Below the pieces are notes generated by a model that saw nothing but the letters and a program-made list of their open reading frames with translations, made no database searches and had not been told where the DNA came from. A program made the translations under genes and the position numbers. Shown here piece after piece: positions 55,474 to 64,000 of a DNA stretch of 64,000 nucleotides. How positions within the stretch are numbered: position 1 is the first letter of the stretch; every line of letters begins with the position of its first letter. Source of the stretch: Pantoea latae (lineage in GTDB: Bacteria; Pseudomonadota; Gammaproteobacteria; Enterobacterales; Enterobacteriaceae). The stretch is from NCBI RefSeq assembly GCF_002077695.1, contig NZ_MWUE01000004.1, forward strand, positions 62,001-126,000, given 5' to 3'.

Positions 55474-56580
55474 ATGATGAAGCGCAACATTCTTGCAGTG
55501 GTTATCCCTGCTCTGTTAGCTGCCGGCGCAGCAAACGCAGCAGAAATTTATAATAAAGACGGCAACAAGCTGGACCTGTACGGCAAAGCTGTTGGTCTGC
55601 ACTATTTTTCTGATAATGACGGCAACGATGGCGACAACACTTACGTTCGCTTCGGCTTCAAGGGTGAAACTCAGATTAACGACCAGCTGACCGGTTACGG
55701 CCAGTGGGAATACAACGTTCAGGCGAACAACTCTGAAAGTTCTACTGACGCACAGGACGGCAACCGCACCCGTCTGGGCTTCGCCGGTCTGAAATTCGGC
55801 GACGCTGGCTCAATCGACTACGGTCGTAACTACGGCGTAGTTTATGACGCCATCGGCTGGACCGATATGCTGCCAGAATTCGGCGGCGACTCTGGCTACT
55901 CAGACAACTTCATGAACGGTCGTAGCACCGGCCTGCTGACCTACCGCAACAAAAACTTCTTCGGCCTGGTTGATGGCTGGGACTTCGCGGCGCAGTATCA
56001 GGGCAAAAACGACCGTGACGAAATTCGCCGCGCGAACGGCGACGGCTGGGGCCTGTCAACCTCCTACACCTCGCCAATCGGCCTGGGTGTTGTAGGCGCC
56101 TACAGCAGCAGCGACCGCACCGACAGCCAGGCGGCTGGCGTGGCTGACGGCACCGGCAACGTAGTAGGCCAGGGCAAACGCGCTGAAAACTGGGGCACCG
56201 CGGTTAAATATGACGCCAACAATGTCTACCTGGCGGCTTACTACGGTGAAACCCGTAACTCTACGCCGTTCACTCTGACCACCACTACTGGCAACACCAC
56301 TGCGTTCGCCAACAAAGCGCAGAACATCGAGCTGGTTGCACAGTATCAGTTCGACTTCGGTCTGCGTCCGTCTATCGCCTACGTGCAGTCTAAAGGCAAA
56401 GACATCGAAGGCGTGGGCGATGCTGACCTGGTCAAATACATCGACGTGGGCGCAACCTACTACTTCAACAAAAACATGTCGACCTATGTTGACTATCAGA
56501 TCAACCAGCTGGACGACAACAACCGCCTGGGTCTGAACACCGACGACACCGTAGCAGTAGGCCTGGTTTACCAGTTCTAA
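55474..56580 (+). CDS. ompF: Trimeric general porin OmpF
   Basis: 368-residue outer-membrane porin. A 22-residue signal peptide ([22 protein letters not shown]) precedes [23 protein letters not shown]. Sixteen beta strands end in the terminal VYQF required for Bam recognition, and the eyelet loop 3 motif PEFGGD is present near residue 135. Gene order (asnS-ompF-aspC) and leader conservation favour OmpF over OmpC. The ATGATG start is as in E. coli; 55477 is an alternative. Codon use is biased toward highly expressed codons. Confidence 0.93.
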   Translation: MMKRNILAVVIPALLAAGAANAAEIYNKDGNKLDLYGKAVGLHYFSDNDGNDGDNTYVRFGFKGETQINDQLTGYGQWEYNVQANNSESSTDAQDGNRTRLGFAGLKFGDAGSIDYGRNYGVVYDAIGWTDMLPEFGGDSGYSDNFMNGRSTGLLTYRNKNFFGLVDGWDFAAQYQGKNDRDEIRRANGDGWGLSTSYTSPIGLGVVGAYSSSDRTDSQAAGVADGTGNVVGQGKRAENWGTAVKYDANNVYLAAYYGETRNSTPFTLTTTTGNTTAFANKAQNIELVAQYQFDFGLRPSIAYVQSKGKDIEGVGDADLVKYIDVGATYYFNKNMSTYVDYQINQLDDNNRLGLNTDDTVAVGLVYQF

Positions 56581-56598
56581 GTTACCTGTCGCAAAAAA

Positions 56599-56622
56599 AC
56601 GGAGCTTCGGCTCCGTTTTTTT
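56599..56622 (+). terminator. Terminator of ompF
   Basis: ACGGAGC (56599-56605) pairs with GCTCCGT (56610-56616) around a UUCG tetraloop, followed by six T and preceded by an A run. Confidence 0.93.
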
Positions 56623-56787
56623 ATGCCTGAAATCTGCGCCGCCACGGCGCGCTTCCGTTCGCAGCCATCAGCCTGCTGTATGACCCGCAGCGAGCGACGA
56701 TTTTTTTCCTAAACGGTTGGCAAGGCAGAGCGCTGACGTTAACCTGAAGGCTCATTTCGTTAAAGTTCACGCTACTGGACACGACTC

Positions 56788-57978
56788 ATGTTTGAATCTA
56801 TCTCTGCGGCACCCGCCGATCCTATTCTTGGGCTGGCCGATCTGTTTCGCGCCGACGACCGCCCGCACAAAATCAACCTTGGCATCGGCGTTTATAAAGA
56901 TGAAACCGGCAATACGCCGGTGCTGACCAGCGTAAAAAAAGCCGAGCAGTATCTGCTGGAAAACGAAACCACCAAAAACTACCTCAGCATTGATGGTCTG
57001 GCTGATTTTGCGCGCTGCACCCAGGCGCTGCTGTTTGGCGCAGAGAGCCCGCTGATCGCCGCTGGCCGCGCGCGCACCGCGCAGACCCCAGGCGGCACCG
57101 GCGCGCTGCGCGTGGCGGCGGATTTCCTTGCCACCCAGACAGCCGTTAAGCGCGTCTGGGTGAGCAACCCGAGCTGGCCGAACCATAAAAACGTCTTTAA
57201 CGCCGCCGGTCTGGAAGTGTGCGAATACGCTTACTACGACGCGGAGCAGCACCAGCTCGATTTCGACGGCATGCTGGCCGCGCTGCAGGAGGCCAAAGCG
57301 GGTGACGTGGTGCTGTTCCACGGCTGCTGCCACAACCCTACCGGCATCGATCCAACGGCGGAGCAGTGGCAGCAGCTGGCGCAGCTCTCCCAGGCCAAAG
57401 GCTGGCTGCCGCTGTTCGACTTCGCCTATCAGGGCTTTGCGCGCGGTCTGGATGAAGACGCAGAGGGCCTGCGTATTTTCGCCGCCTCGCATCAGGAGCT
57501 GATCGTTGCCAGCTCTTACTCGAAAAACTTCGGCTTATACAACGAGCGCGTCGGCGCGATTACGCTGGTCGCCGCCGATGCGGCAACCGCAGAAACCGCC
57601 TTTAGCCAGGTGAAATACACCATCCGCGCCAACTACTCCAACCCGCCGGCGCACGGCGCGGCGGTGGTCGCCACTATCCTGAGCAATCAGGCGCTGCGCA
57701 CCATCTGGGAGCAGGAGCTGACCGATATGCGCCAGCGCATCCAGCGCATGCGTCAGCTGTTTGTGAACACCCTGGCGGAGAAAGGCGCCACGCGCGATTT
57801 CAGCTTTATCATCCAGCAGAACGGCATGTTCTCTTTCAGCGGCCTGACCAAAGATCAGGTTGTTCGCCTGCGTGATGAGTTCGCCATCTATGCGGTCAAT
57901 TCAGGTCGCGTGAACGTCGCGGGTATGACGCCGGATAATATGTCGGCGCTGTGCGAGGCGATTGTTGCAGTGCTTTAA
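56788..57978 (+). CDS. aspC: Aspartate aminotransferase AspC
   Basis: 396 residues, identical in length to E. coli AspC. PLP-dependent class I transaminase exchanging amino groups between aspartate/2-oxoglutarate and also aromatic amino acids. The Schiff-base lysine is K246 in [15 protein letters not shown], and N183 (HNPTG), D211 and Y214 line the cofactor. The ATG at 56788 begins [21 protein letters not shown] convergent terminator separates it from ycbL. Confidence 0.98.
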   Translation: MFESISAAPADPILGLADLFRADDRPHKINLGIGVYKDETGNTPVLTSVKKAEQYLLENETTKNYLSIDGLADFARCTQALLFGAESPLIAAGRARTAQTPGGTGALRVAADFLATQTAVKRVWVSNPSWPNHKNVFNAAGLEVCEYAYYDAEQHQLDFDGMLAALQEAKAGDVVLFHGCCHNPTGIDPTAEQWQQLAQLSQAKGWLPLFDFAYQGFARGLDEDAEGLRIFAASHQELIVASSYSKNFGLYNERVGAITLVAADAATAETAFSQVKYTIRANYSNPPAHGAAVVATILSNQALRTIWEQELTDMRQRIQRMRQLFVNTLAEKGATRDFSFIIQQNGMFSFSGLTKDQVVRLRDEFAIYAVNSGRVNVAGMTPDNMSALCEAIVAVL

Positions 57979-57997
57979 GCGCGGCAACAGCTAACGA

Positions 57998-58027
57998 AAA
58001 ATGGGCCATTACGGCCCATTTTTTTAT
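57998..58027. terminator. Terminator between aspC and ycbL
   Basis: AATGGGCC (58000-58007) pairs with GGCCCATT (58013-58020), loop ATTAC, flanked by A5 and T7. It is symmetric enough to serve aspC (plus) and ycbL (minus), though the right T tract overlaps the ycbL stop. Confidence 0.88.
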
Positions 58028-58653
58028 TGCAGAAAGGGGTTGCTGATACGTTCGCGTCCCAGCGTCGAGATGGCGCCGTGACCGGGAAGAAAGGTGACGT
58101 CGTCGCCCAGCGGCAGCAGCTTCTCTTTGATCGAGGCGATCAAATCCTGATGGCTGCCCTGCGGGAAATCGCTGCGGCCTACGCCGCCGTGGAAAATCAC
58201 GTCGCCGGAGATCAACAGACGGCCAGCCCGGTCGAAGAAGACGATATGGCCCGGAGTATGGCCCGGCGTGTGCAGGATCTCCAGCGTGACCTCGCCAACC
58301 TGAACGCGATCCCCCTCTTCCAGCCAGCGATCCGGCGTGAACGACGCGCACTCTGCCAGGCCGAACATGCGGCTCTGGGTCGGCAACGCCTCCAGCCAGA
58401 AGGCATCCAGCTGCTGCGGACCCACGATGGGCACCTGAAAGTGCGCAGCCAGCTCCGCCGCCGCGCCTACGTGGTCGAGATGGCCATGCGTCAGTAAAAT
58501 TTGCGTGGGGGTAAGGTTGAGCTGCTGGAGCGTCTCAATAATGGTCGCCGCATCGCCGCCGGGATCGACCAGGGCGGCGTCGCGCGTCGCCTCGCACCAG
58601 ATAACGGAACAGTTCTGCGCAAAGGCGGTAACGGGAATAATGTGGTAGTTCAT
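58024..58653 (-). CDS. ycbL: YcbL, metallo-beta-lactamase-fold glyoxalase II-like hydrolase (GloC)
   Basis: 209-residue MBL-fold hydrolase. The metal-binding THxHxDH motif (H56, H58, D60, H61) and later TPGHTPGH and [10 protein letters not shown] ligands are intact. The E. coli homologue (GloC) is a secondary glyoxalase II acting on S-lactoylglutathione. The frame opens seven codons upstream, but [15 protein letters not shown] at 58653 matches the family. ycbK lies 39 bases upstream on the same strand, so the two may share a transcript. Confidence 0.93.
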   Translation of the reverse strand: MNYHIIPVTAFAQNCSVIWCEATRDAALVDPGGDAATIIETLQQLNLTPTQILLTHGHLDHVGAAAELAAHFQVPIVGPQQLDAFWLEALPTQSRMFGLAECASFTPDRWLEEGDRVQVGEVTLEILHTPGHTPGHIVFFDRAGRLLISGDVIFHGGVGRSDFPQGSHQDLIASIKEKLLPLGDDVTFLPGHGAISTLGRERISNPFLQ

Positions 58654-58692
58654 AACGCTCCATGACCGGCGCACGCAGCGTTGCCGGCGTTG

Positions 58693-59241
58693 TTACCAGT
58701 GCCGAACCGGCCCGGTATCAATATGAACGAAGTTGCTGCGAGGATAATATCCTACACCACCGGCGCGCATTGTTAAGGCCGCCTTGCGAATGTTATTCAG
58801 CGCAATGCCTTCGATATGGAAATCCATCGCCTGCCCTTTGGTGTGGTAGCTGTGCTTCGCCACGCCCGGACCGCTTTCACGCAGCATATTGTTGGTCGCC
58901 AGCGAGCGATAGCCAGAGACCAGCTGGATCGGTTTGCGGGTTTCCAGCAGCGCCTGCAGTCGGTAGATCTGATCGAACAGATGCGGGTCGATGCTTTTGG
59001 TCAGATTGGCGCGATAATCACGGAAAAAGTGGTTCAGACGAGCCAGTTCGCTCTTGTCGTAACTTTTTCCATTAAAAAACTCAGTTTTAAGGGTTTCACC
59101 GGTGTGAAGATTGCTCAGCGTCAGCACCCGAGGACGTGACGTGGAAAGCGAGGCCATAGCTGCGTTGGGCAGTAGCGCCATCCCGGCCGCAGCCGTTCCG
59201 CCAAGAAGCAATTTGCGACGTGTTAAGTTAAAACTGGACAT
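58693..59241 (-). CDS. ycbK: YcbK, Tat-exported peptidase M15/DUF882 family protein
   Basis: 182-residue exported protein. The N-terminus has a twin-arginine signal (TRRKLLLGG followed by a hydrophobic AAAGMALLPNAAMA), as expected for YcbK, a known Tat substrate. The mature domain is an M15-like fold with the zinc-ligand pattern in SGYRSLATNN, KGQAMDFHIEG and FVHIDTGPVRHW. It probably acts on peptidoglycan, but no activity has been firmly assigned. It lies downstream of ldtD, another cell-wall enzyme, on the same strand. Confidence 0.93.
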   Translation of the reverse strand: MSSFNLTRRKLLLGGTAAAGMALLPNAAMASLSTSRPRVLTLSNLHTGETLKTEFFNGKSYDKSELARLNHFFRDYRANLTKSIDPHLFDQIYRLQALLETRKPIQLVSGYRSLATNNMLRESGPGVAKHSYHTKGQAMDFHIEGIALNNIRKAALTMRAGGVGYYPRSNFVHIDTGPVRHW

Positions 59242-59350
59242 GAAAAACGGTTACCTGAGATTGAAGCCATCGAAATGTGCAAAAACCGCACAAGGCCGAA
59301 CCATAACCGTCCGCCAGGGTCTCGTCAACCCGTCGTAAAGAGGTTTGCGC

Positions 59351-59372
59351 GGCGATCCCAGACGGGATCGCC
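59351..59372 (-). terminator. Hairpin between ldtD and ycbK
   Basis: GGCGATCCC (59351-59359) pairs with GGGATCGCC (59364-59372), AGAC loop. Read on the minus strand the tail is GCGCAAACCTCTTT, with few T, so termination after ldtD is possible but weak. Confidence 0.45.
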
Positions 59373-59429
59373 ATTCTGGAAGGCTTATCGCACGCCGGGC
59401 GATAAGTAACAGAGTTGGAAAATCAAGGA

Positions 59430-61238
59430 TTAGAGCAGCAGCTGCCCGGCGCGCGCCAGCACCTGACTGCCGGAACGCGCGGTATTATCATAATTGTAAA
59501 TATCTGTGCGGAACTGCGGCTTGCCGTCGTCGGCAACCCAGGCGGTCAGATAGTACAAATTCACCGGAATGCGATGCCGGATCGGCACGTAGCGCGTATC
59601 GCCCTGTTTTAACTGGTCAGAAATGCGCGAATCATTCCAGCCCGCATCCTGCAGCAGCAGCCCCGCCAGCTCCGACGCTTTATTGACGCGCACGCAGCCT
59701 GAACTGAGCGCGCGAATATCGCGCTGGAACAGGCCGTGGTTCGGCGTGTCGTGCAGATAGATGGCGTCTGAACTCGGCATGTTGAACTTGTAGCGGCCCA
59801 GCGAGTTAGTGGTGCCCGGCGCCTGACGCAGGCGATAGGGGAACGAGGAGGCTGACACCATGCTCCAGTCGATCATGCTGGGGTCGATCACCTCCGCATC
59901 CGCGCTCCAGCCAGAGAGCAGCGTATAGCCGTGCTTATAGAGGTAGCTCGGGTCCTGCTTCACCTTGGGAATGATATCCTGACGCACCAGCGTGGTCGGC
60001 ACGTTCCACGGCGGGTTTAGCACCACATTATTGAGCGCGCTGCGCATCAGCGGCGTCTTGCGATCGGGACGGCCGACGATAACGCGCGACGAGAGGATCT
60101 TGCTGCCGTTGTTGTAGTAGGTCAGTGAGTAGTTAGGGATGTTGACCATAATGCCGTTATGCATATCATCCGGCAGCAGGCGCAGACGCTGAATGTTAAG
60201 CGCCAGCAGCGCGGCGCGCATCTGCGGCGTCACGTTGAGCCATTCGCGGGTGCGCGGGCCGATAGCGCCATCGCTACCCAGCCCCTGCCACTGCTGAAAG
60301 CGTTTCACCGCCTCCACCAGCGCCGCGTCATAGACCTTATCGCCGCCTGCGTCAGCGCCGCTGTTCTGCACGTTGCCCGCGGCCTGCGGCGTCTGCGCCG
60401 CGAGATCGCCGACGCTGGCCGCCGAGGGGCTGACCGCAGCAGGCTGTGCGCTCTGACTGACCGGCACCGGCGCGGTGGGCACCGCATCATCCGCTGGCGT
60501 CGGCGCGGCGGTCTGCGCGGCGAGCATGCCGGTGCGCTGTAAAATGTCGCGCAGCGCGGGCACGTCGTCACTAACCTGGCCGGGGCGCAGCGTGTCGCGA
60601 TTTTTTAACTGCGGCCACGGCCGCGAGTCGGCCAGCAGCTGTTTCAGCGCGGCGTGCATCGGCGCATATTGCGGATGCTGCGGCACCAGCGAGGCGACGA
60701 AAGAGGCGGAGGCCCCGGCGAGCACCGCCTTCTGCCACTGATTGACCACCGCCAGCGACGGCTGCGCCAGTTTGTAGGGCACGTTGCTGTAGAGCCAGCT
60801 TTCACCCTGGGTGGGCACGCTGGAGACAAACTGCAGATAGCCGAGCATGGCGTCACTGAGCACCACGTCGCGCGCGAATCCGCTGATAGCGGGATCGGTC
60901 AGACGATCGACCCAGCGGGTAAACTGCGGCTGCACGCCCGACATCGCCACTTCCGCCAGCTGCTGCTGGAATTGCTGCACCGCCGCGCGATCCTGCCACA
61001 TCGGCTGCATGTTATGCGCCGCATAGAGCGTGGCCAGCGAGGCTAAATAGAACGGCGGCTCTTTGCCGGCGAACGCCTGACGCAGACGCTGCTGGCTGTC
61101 GCTCACTGAAATGGCCGCGTGTGTCGTACCGGGTAAGGCTGCAATAACGGCCGCCTGAGTCAGATGCAGCGGCGTCAAGGCCAGCGCGAGCGCCAGCAGT
61201 GAAAAAACGTAGTTGTTGGTTTTATTGGTCAGCAACAT
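59430..61238 (-). CDS. ldtD: L,D-transpeptidase LdtD (YcbB)
   Basis: 602-residue periplasmic enzyme that forms 3-3 cross-links in peptidoglycan and confers beta-lactam tolerance in E. coli. N-terminal signal/anchor (residues about 10-30), scaffold domain, a Pro/Ala/Ser-rich low-complexity linker at about 240-302, a peptidoglycan-binding domain ([18 protein letters not shown]), and the YkuD catalytic domain with H496, H501 and the nucleophile C515 in [13 protein letters not shown]. It is slightly shorter than E. coli LdtD (615 aa). A minus-strand terminator separates it from mukB. Confidence 0.95.
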   Translation of the reverse strand: MLLTNKTNNYVFSLLALALALTPLHLTQAAVIAALPGTTHAAISVSDSQQRLRQAFAGKEPPFYLASLATLYAAHNMQPMWQDRAAVQQFQQQLAEVAMSGVQPQFTRWVDRLTDPAISGFARDVVLSDAMLGYLQFVSSVPTQGESWLYSNVPYKLAQPSLAVVNQWQKAVLAGASASFVASLVPQHPQYAPMHAALKQLLADSRPWPQLKNRDTLRPGQVSDDVPALRDILQRTGMLAAQTAAPTPADDAVPTAPVPVSQSAQPAAVSPSAASVGDLAAQTPQAAGNVQNSGADAGGDKVYDAALVEAVKRFQQWQGLGSDGAIGPRTREWLNVTPQMRAALLALNIQRLRLLPDDMHNGIMVNIPNYSLTYYNNGSKILSSRVIVGRPDRKTPLMRSALNNVVLNPPWNVPTTLVRQDIIPKVKQDPSYLYKHGYTLLSGWSADAEVIDPSMIDWSMVSASSFPYRLRQAPGTTNSLGRYKFNMPSSDAIYLHDTPNHGLFQRDIRALSSGCVRVNKASELAGLLLQDAGWNDSRISDQLKQGDTRYVPIRHRIPVNLYYLTAWVADDGKPQFRTDIYNYDNTARSGSQVLARAGQLLL

Positions 61239-61319
61239 CCCTGCCCCCTCATTTGTTTACCACGCAGCGTGTCCTGGATCCGCTGCAACTGGGCTGTTAC
61301 TCGTCTCCTGAGTATACAA

Positions 61320-61358
61320 ATAAAAAACGGCATTTGCCTCAGGGGACAAATGCCGTTT
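61320..61358 (-). terminator. Terminator of mukB
   Basis: AAACGGCATTTG (61325-61336) pairs with CAAATGCCGTTT (61347-61358). Read on the minus strand the stem is followed by TTTTTTATTTG. It lies 34 bases after the mukB stop. Confidence 0.92.
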
Positions 61359-61391
61359 ACAGATTACCCAATGTGGTAATTTTTGAACAGA

Positions 61392-64000
61392 TTAAACCTG
61401 CGAGTTTTCCGCTTCCAGGCCCGCCTGTTCCGGGCTGCCGCTGCGCGTCGGCGTCGCGTCGGCGGAGAAGCCGCGCAGGCCGACAACGTGCACGTGCTCG
61501 GTATTGTTAAACACTTTACGCACCAGTTTATAAGTGGTGCCTTTCTCCGGGCTGATGTTCTCCGGCGCGGCGATCACCAGCTGCATCTCCAGACGTTCGC
61601 AGAGTTCGAACAGCGTGGCGATAGAGCGCGCATCGAGACGCGCCGCTTCGTCGAGGAACAGCAGACGGCAGGGAGAGATATCCTTGCCGCGCAGGCGGCG
61701 CGACTCCTCTTCCCAGCTCTGCACCACCATCACCAGAATCGACATCCCGGTGCCGATCGCCTCGCCGGTCGACAGCGCCCCGCTCTCGGCGCGCAGCCAG
61801 CCGTCGGAGCCGCGGTTAACCTCAACCTCCATCTCCAGATAGTTGCGGTAGTCCAGCAGCTCTTCGCCAATGGTCTGCGGCGTGCGCTGGCCCATGTCGA
61901 TCTGCGGGTTAAGGCGCTGATAAAGTTTCGCCAGCGCTTCGGAGAACGTCAGGCGGTTGCTGTTGAACAGGTCCTGATGCTGCTCGTGCTCTTCCGACAG
62001 GGTATCGAGCAGCGTGGCGTGGGCTTCGCGCACGTTGACGTTGAGCCGCACGCTGCGCACCTGGCCGAAGCTCACCATCTGCAGCCCCTGGTTCAGCTGA
62101 CGGATGCGGTTCTGCTCGCGCTGAATGGTTTTGCGAATGATACTGGAGACGCTGCGTGAGCTGATCGCCAGCGTCTGCTCACGCGCCGTCAGCTCCTCGG
62201 TCAGGCGGTTCAGCTCGATCTCCATCTGCTCGATCGCCTCGACCGGATCGTCGGTGCGGATGATGTCCTGACGGATGCGCTCGCGCAGATGCTGATAGAC
62301 GGCGATAAAGAACTGGATCTTGCGCTCCGGACGCTTCGGATCTTCCGACAGGCGCAGCACGTCACGCAGATGTTCGTTATCCGCCACCGCCAGACGCAGC
62401 GCGCCCAGCGCCTTATCCGACATTGAGCGCAGCTCGTCGCCGCTCAGGTAGGCCAGCTCGCGGCGGTGCAGGCGTCGCTCGACGCCGTTCTCTTTCACCA
62501 GGCGCAGCACGCTGCACCAGCCCGCTTTGGCGCTCACCACCTGCTCGCGAATGCGATGGTAGTCGCGCTCCAGCACGCGCAGCCGTTTCTGCAGGTTCTC
62601 CATCTCCGCTTCACAGAAGGTGAGCTGTTTTTCCAGCTGGTTGCGGCGCGCGCGGTTGTGGCTCAGCGCGGCGTAAAGCTCGTCGCGGCGGATGCGGGCG
62701 CGCTCTTCCGCGCTGGCGTCGGCGTGCACGCCGATATCCTGCATCTCCTGCAGCAGCTCTTTCAGCATGTCGCGTTTGGTGTCGTGCGAACTCTTCAGCG
62801 ACGCCAGCACCTGGCTGTACTGCGTCAGCTGCGCGCGATGCTCGCGCAGGCGTTCGCGCGCGCGGCTGCGCTCGCCTTCGGCCTGCTCCAGCTGGCGACG
62901 CAGCCTGTCGCTGAGATCGTTGTTGCCGTTCAGCATGCCGGCGGAGTCGCCGTAGCTGAAGTGGGCGCGGCGCTGCACCACTTCGGTCAGGGCGAACGCC
63001 TGCTGACGCGCCGTGCGCTGCTGCTGCTGCGCCTGCTGATAGTCCGCCTGCAGCTGTTCATGCTGTTCCGGATCGCTCTGCAGCACGCTAATCAGCGATT
63101 CCAGCTTCGTGAGTTTAGCGCCGTGCTGATGCAGGAAGCGCGCCGCGTCCTGCGCCTCTTCGACCTGCTCGCGGATTTCGTCGCAGCGATCGGCCAGCGT
63201 ATCGTCCAGCAGCAGATTGACGCGCGGCAGCAGGCGGTTAAGCTGCGCCACGCCCTCTTTCGCCAGATCGTACTGCTGGCGCTGCTGCTGATTGTCACTC
63301 TCATGCTGCGCCAGCGCGCGCTCCAGCTCGGTGCGGCGGGCGTTGAACTGGCGGATTTGCGCTTCGGGATCCTCCTCGAAGGCGACCGCCAGATGCGTGC
63401 CGATAAAGCGGCTGAACGACTGATGCAGACGCTGCGTTTTCTGTACGTCGAACGAGAGCGTGGCGTAGCGTTCCGCCAGGCGATCGCGCTCGATGTGCAG
63501 CTGCTCCAGCTGATTTTCACGCGCGGCGCGGCCGAACAGCGGCACTTTTGGAAAGCGAGAATAGCGCCACTGACGCTCCGCCACCTTCACCACCACCGCG
63601 TTCTGCAGCTCTTCCACAGCGAAGACGCTGTCGTCAAACGACTGCGGATCGCCCTCGATCAGGTAGAGATCTTCCGGGCACTCTTCCAGGCCATCGAGCT
63701 GCTCGCGCACCAGCGACAAATCCGGCACCACGATAGCGTGGCGCGACGGACCGTAGAGCGCCGAGAAGTAAGGCGCGTCCTCCAGCGTGACGTCGTCGTA
63801 AATTTCAGAGAGCAGCACGCCGCCGAAGCGCTCCGCCAGCTGCGTCAGGCGCGCATCTTCCGCGCCGCCAGGCTGGCTAAGGCGTTCAATTTTACGTTCG
63901 ACGCTGCGTTTGCGCGCGGCGATCTCGTCGCGCTCCACCGTAGTTTCGCGCTCGCGCTCCAGCAGCTGCTGCATGTATTCGGTGATCTGCTGGCTGTTTT
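61392..64000 (-). CDS. mukB: Chromosome partition protein MukB, C-terminal part (gene runs past right edge)
   Basis: The last 868 or so codons of the SMC-like condensin subunit MukB; the gene continues beyond 64000, and about 620 N-terminal residues (including Walker A) are outside the window. Visible parts are the hinge ([15 protein letters not shown] and neighbours), the long antiparallel coiled coil, and the C-terminal head with signature [13 protein letters not shown] and Walker [12 protein letters not shown]. MukBEF organises the chromosome and is excluded from Ter by MatP, also encoded here. The first in-frame ATG in the window at 63974 is internal, not a start. Confidence 0.96.
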   Translation of the reverse strand, partial: NSQQITEYMQQLLERERETTVERDEIAARKRSVERKIERLSQPGGAEDARLTQLAERFGGVLLSEIYDDVTLEDAPYFSALYGPSRHAIVVPDLSLVREQLDGLEECPEDLYLIEGDPQSFDDSVFAVEELQNAVVVKVAERQWRYSRFPKVPLFGRAARENQLEQLHIERDRLAERYATLSFDVQKTQRLHQSFSRFIGTHLAVAFEEDPEAQIRQFNARRTELERALAQHESDNQQQRQQYDLAKEGVAQLNRLLPRVNLLLDDTLADRCDEIREQVEEAQDAARFLHQHGAKLTKLESLISVLQSDPEQHEQLQADYQQAQQQQRTARQQAFALTEVVQRRAHFSYGDSAGMLNGNNDLSDRLRRQLEQAEGERSRARERLREHRAQLTQYSQVLASLKSSHDTKRDMLKELLQEMQDIGVHADASAEERARIRRDELYAALSHNRARRNQLEKQLTFCEAEMENLQKRLRVLERDYHRIREQVVSAKAGWCSVLRLVKENGVERRLHRRELAYLSGDELRSMSDKALGALRLAVADNEHLRDVLRLSEDPKRPERKIQFFIAVYQHLRERIRQDIIRTDDPVEAIEQMEIELNRLTEELTAREQTLAISSRSVSSIIRKTIQREQNRIRQLNQGLQMVSFGQVRSVRLNVNVREAHATLLDTLSEEHEQHQDLFNSNRLTFSEALAKLYQRLNPQIDMGQRTPQTIGEELLDYRNYLEMEVEVNRGSDGWLRAESGALSTGEAIGTGMSILVMVVQSWEEESRRLRGKDISPCRLLFLDEAARLDARSIATLFELCERLEMQLVIAAPENISPEKGTTYKLVRKVFNNTEHVHVVGLRGFSADATPTRSGSPEQAGLEAENSQV

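Noticed and set aside
1..64000. Insertion sequences, prophage genes, CRISPR arrays, integrases or plasmid functions
   Set aside because: None recognised on either strand; apart from the glycan module the content is core chromosomal.

Overview
This 64 kb window is chromosomal DNA from a GC-rich member of the Enterobacterales. Protein similarity and gene order (an OmpA with an AP-repeat hinge, a rut operon, and the sulA-ompA-matP and mukB-ldtD-aspC-ompF-asnS blocks) point to the Erwiniaceae (Pantoea, Mixta or Erwinia relatives). That placement is an inference from remembered family sequences; no search was run. Almost all of the window is core genome laid out in the order remembered for the E. 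coli K-12 segment around 21 to 24 minutes, read in the opposite direction. No insertion sequence, prophage, CRISPR array or plasmid gene was seen.

Layout. (1) 100-9320: amino-acid permease cycA, a DUF457/YdjM-type membrane protein, then the pyrimidine-degradation locus: repressor rutR divergent from rutABCDFG. The intergenic region carries a perfect sigma-54 promoter, a near-perfect RutR operator and two NtrC-like sites. rutE is absent. A DMT-type exporter follows. (2) 9475-13431: wrbA-yccJ, an aldehyde dehydrogenase, and a periplasmic glucose-1-phosphatase (Agp) with an unusual long Ala/Lys/Glu tail. (3) 13666-13908: two tandem tRNA-Ser(UGA) genes that differ only at one compensated acceptor-stem base pair. 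(4) 14133-29721: yccA, tusE, acyP, rlmI, hspQ, yccU, yccT, mgsA, helD, yccF, yccS, sxy, sulA, ompA, matP, the Lon-related ycbZ, fabA and the 55-residue ribosome-hibernation factor rmf. (5) 30001-40514: pqiABC, uup, rlmL, ycbX, zapC and pyrD. (6) 40635-44353: the one clearly accessory block, a three-gene surface-glycan module (two family-2 glycosyltransferases and a Wzx-like flippase) between pyrD and ssuE, followed by 773 gene-free AT-rich bases. (7) 45127-49384: the ssuEADCB sulfonate-sulfur operon. (8) 49550-64000: pepN, pncB, asnS, an OmpF-type porin, aspC, ycbL, ycbK, ldtD and the C-terminal 60 percent of mukB, which runs off the right edge.

Themes. Nutrient scavenging is prominent: pyrimidine nitrogen through rut, sulfonate sulfur through ssu, D-amino acids through cycA, sugar phosphates through agp. 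Envelope genes form a second theme (ompA, ompF, pqiABC, ldtD, ycbK, the glycan module), and chromosome organisation and division a third (matP, mukB, zapC, sulA). Many regulatory sites are readable from sequence: a LexA box at sulA, a sigma-32 promoter at hspQ, tandem OmpR-like boxes and a MicF-type leader at ompF, and a MicA-type target at ompA. The least explained pieces are a long imperfect hairpin between ssuB and pepN, the structured spacers of the glycan module, and the Agp tail.
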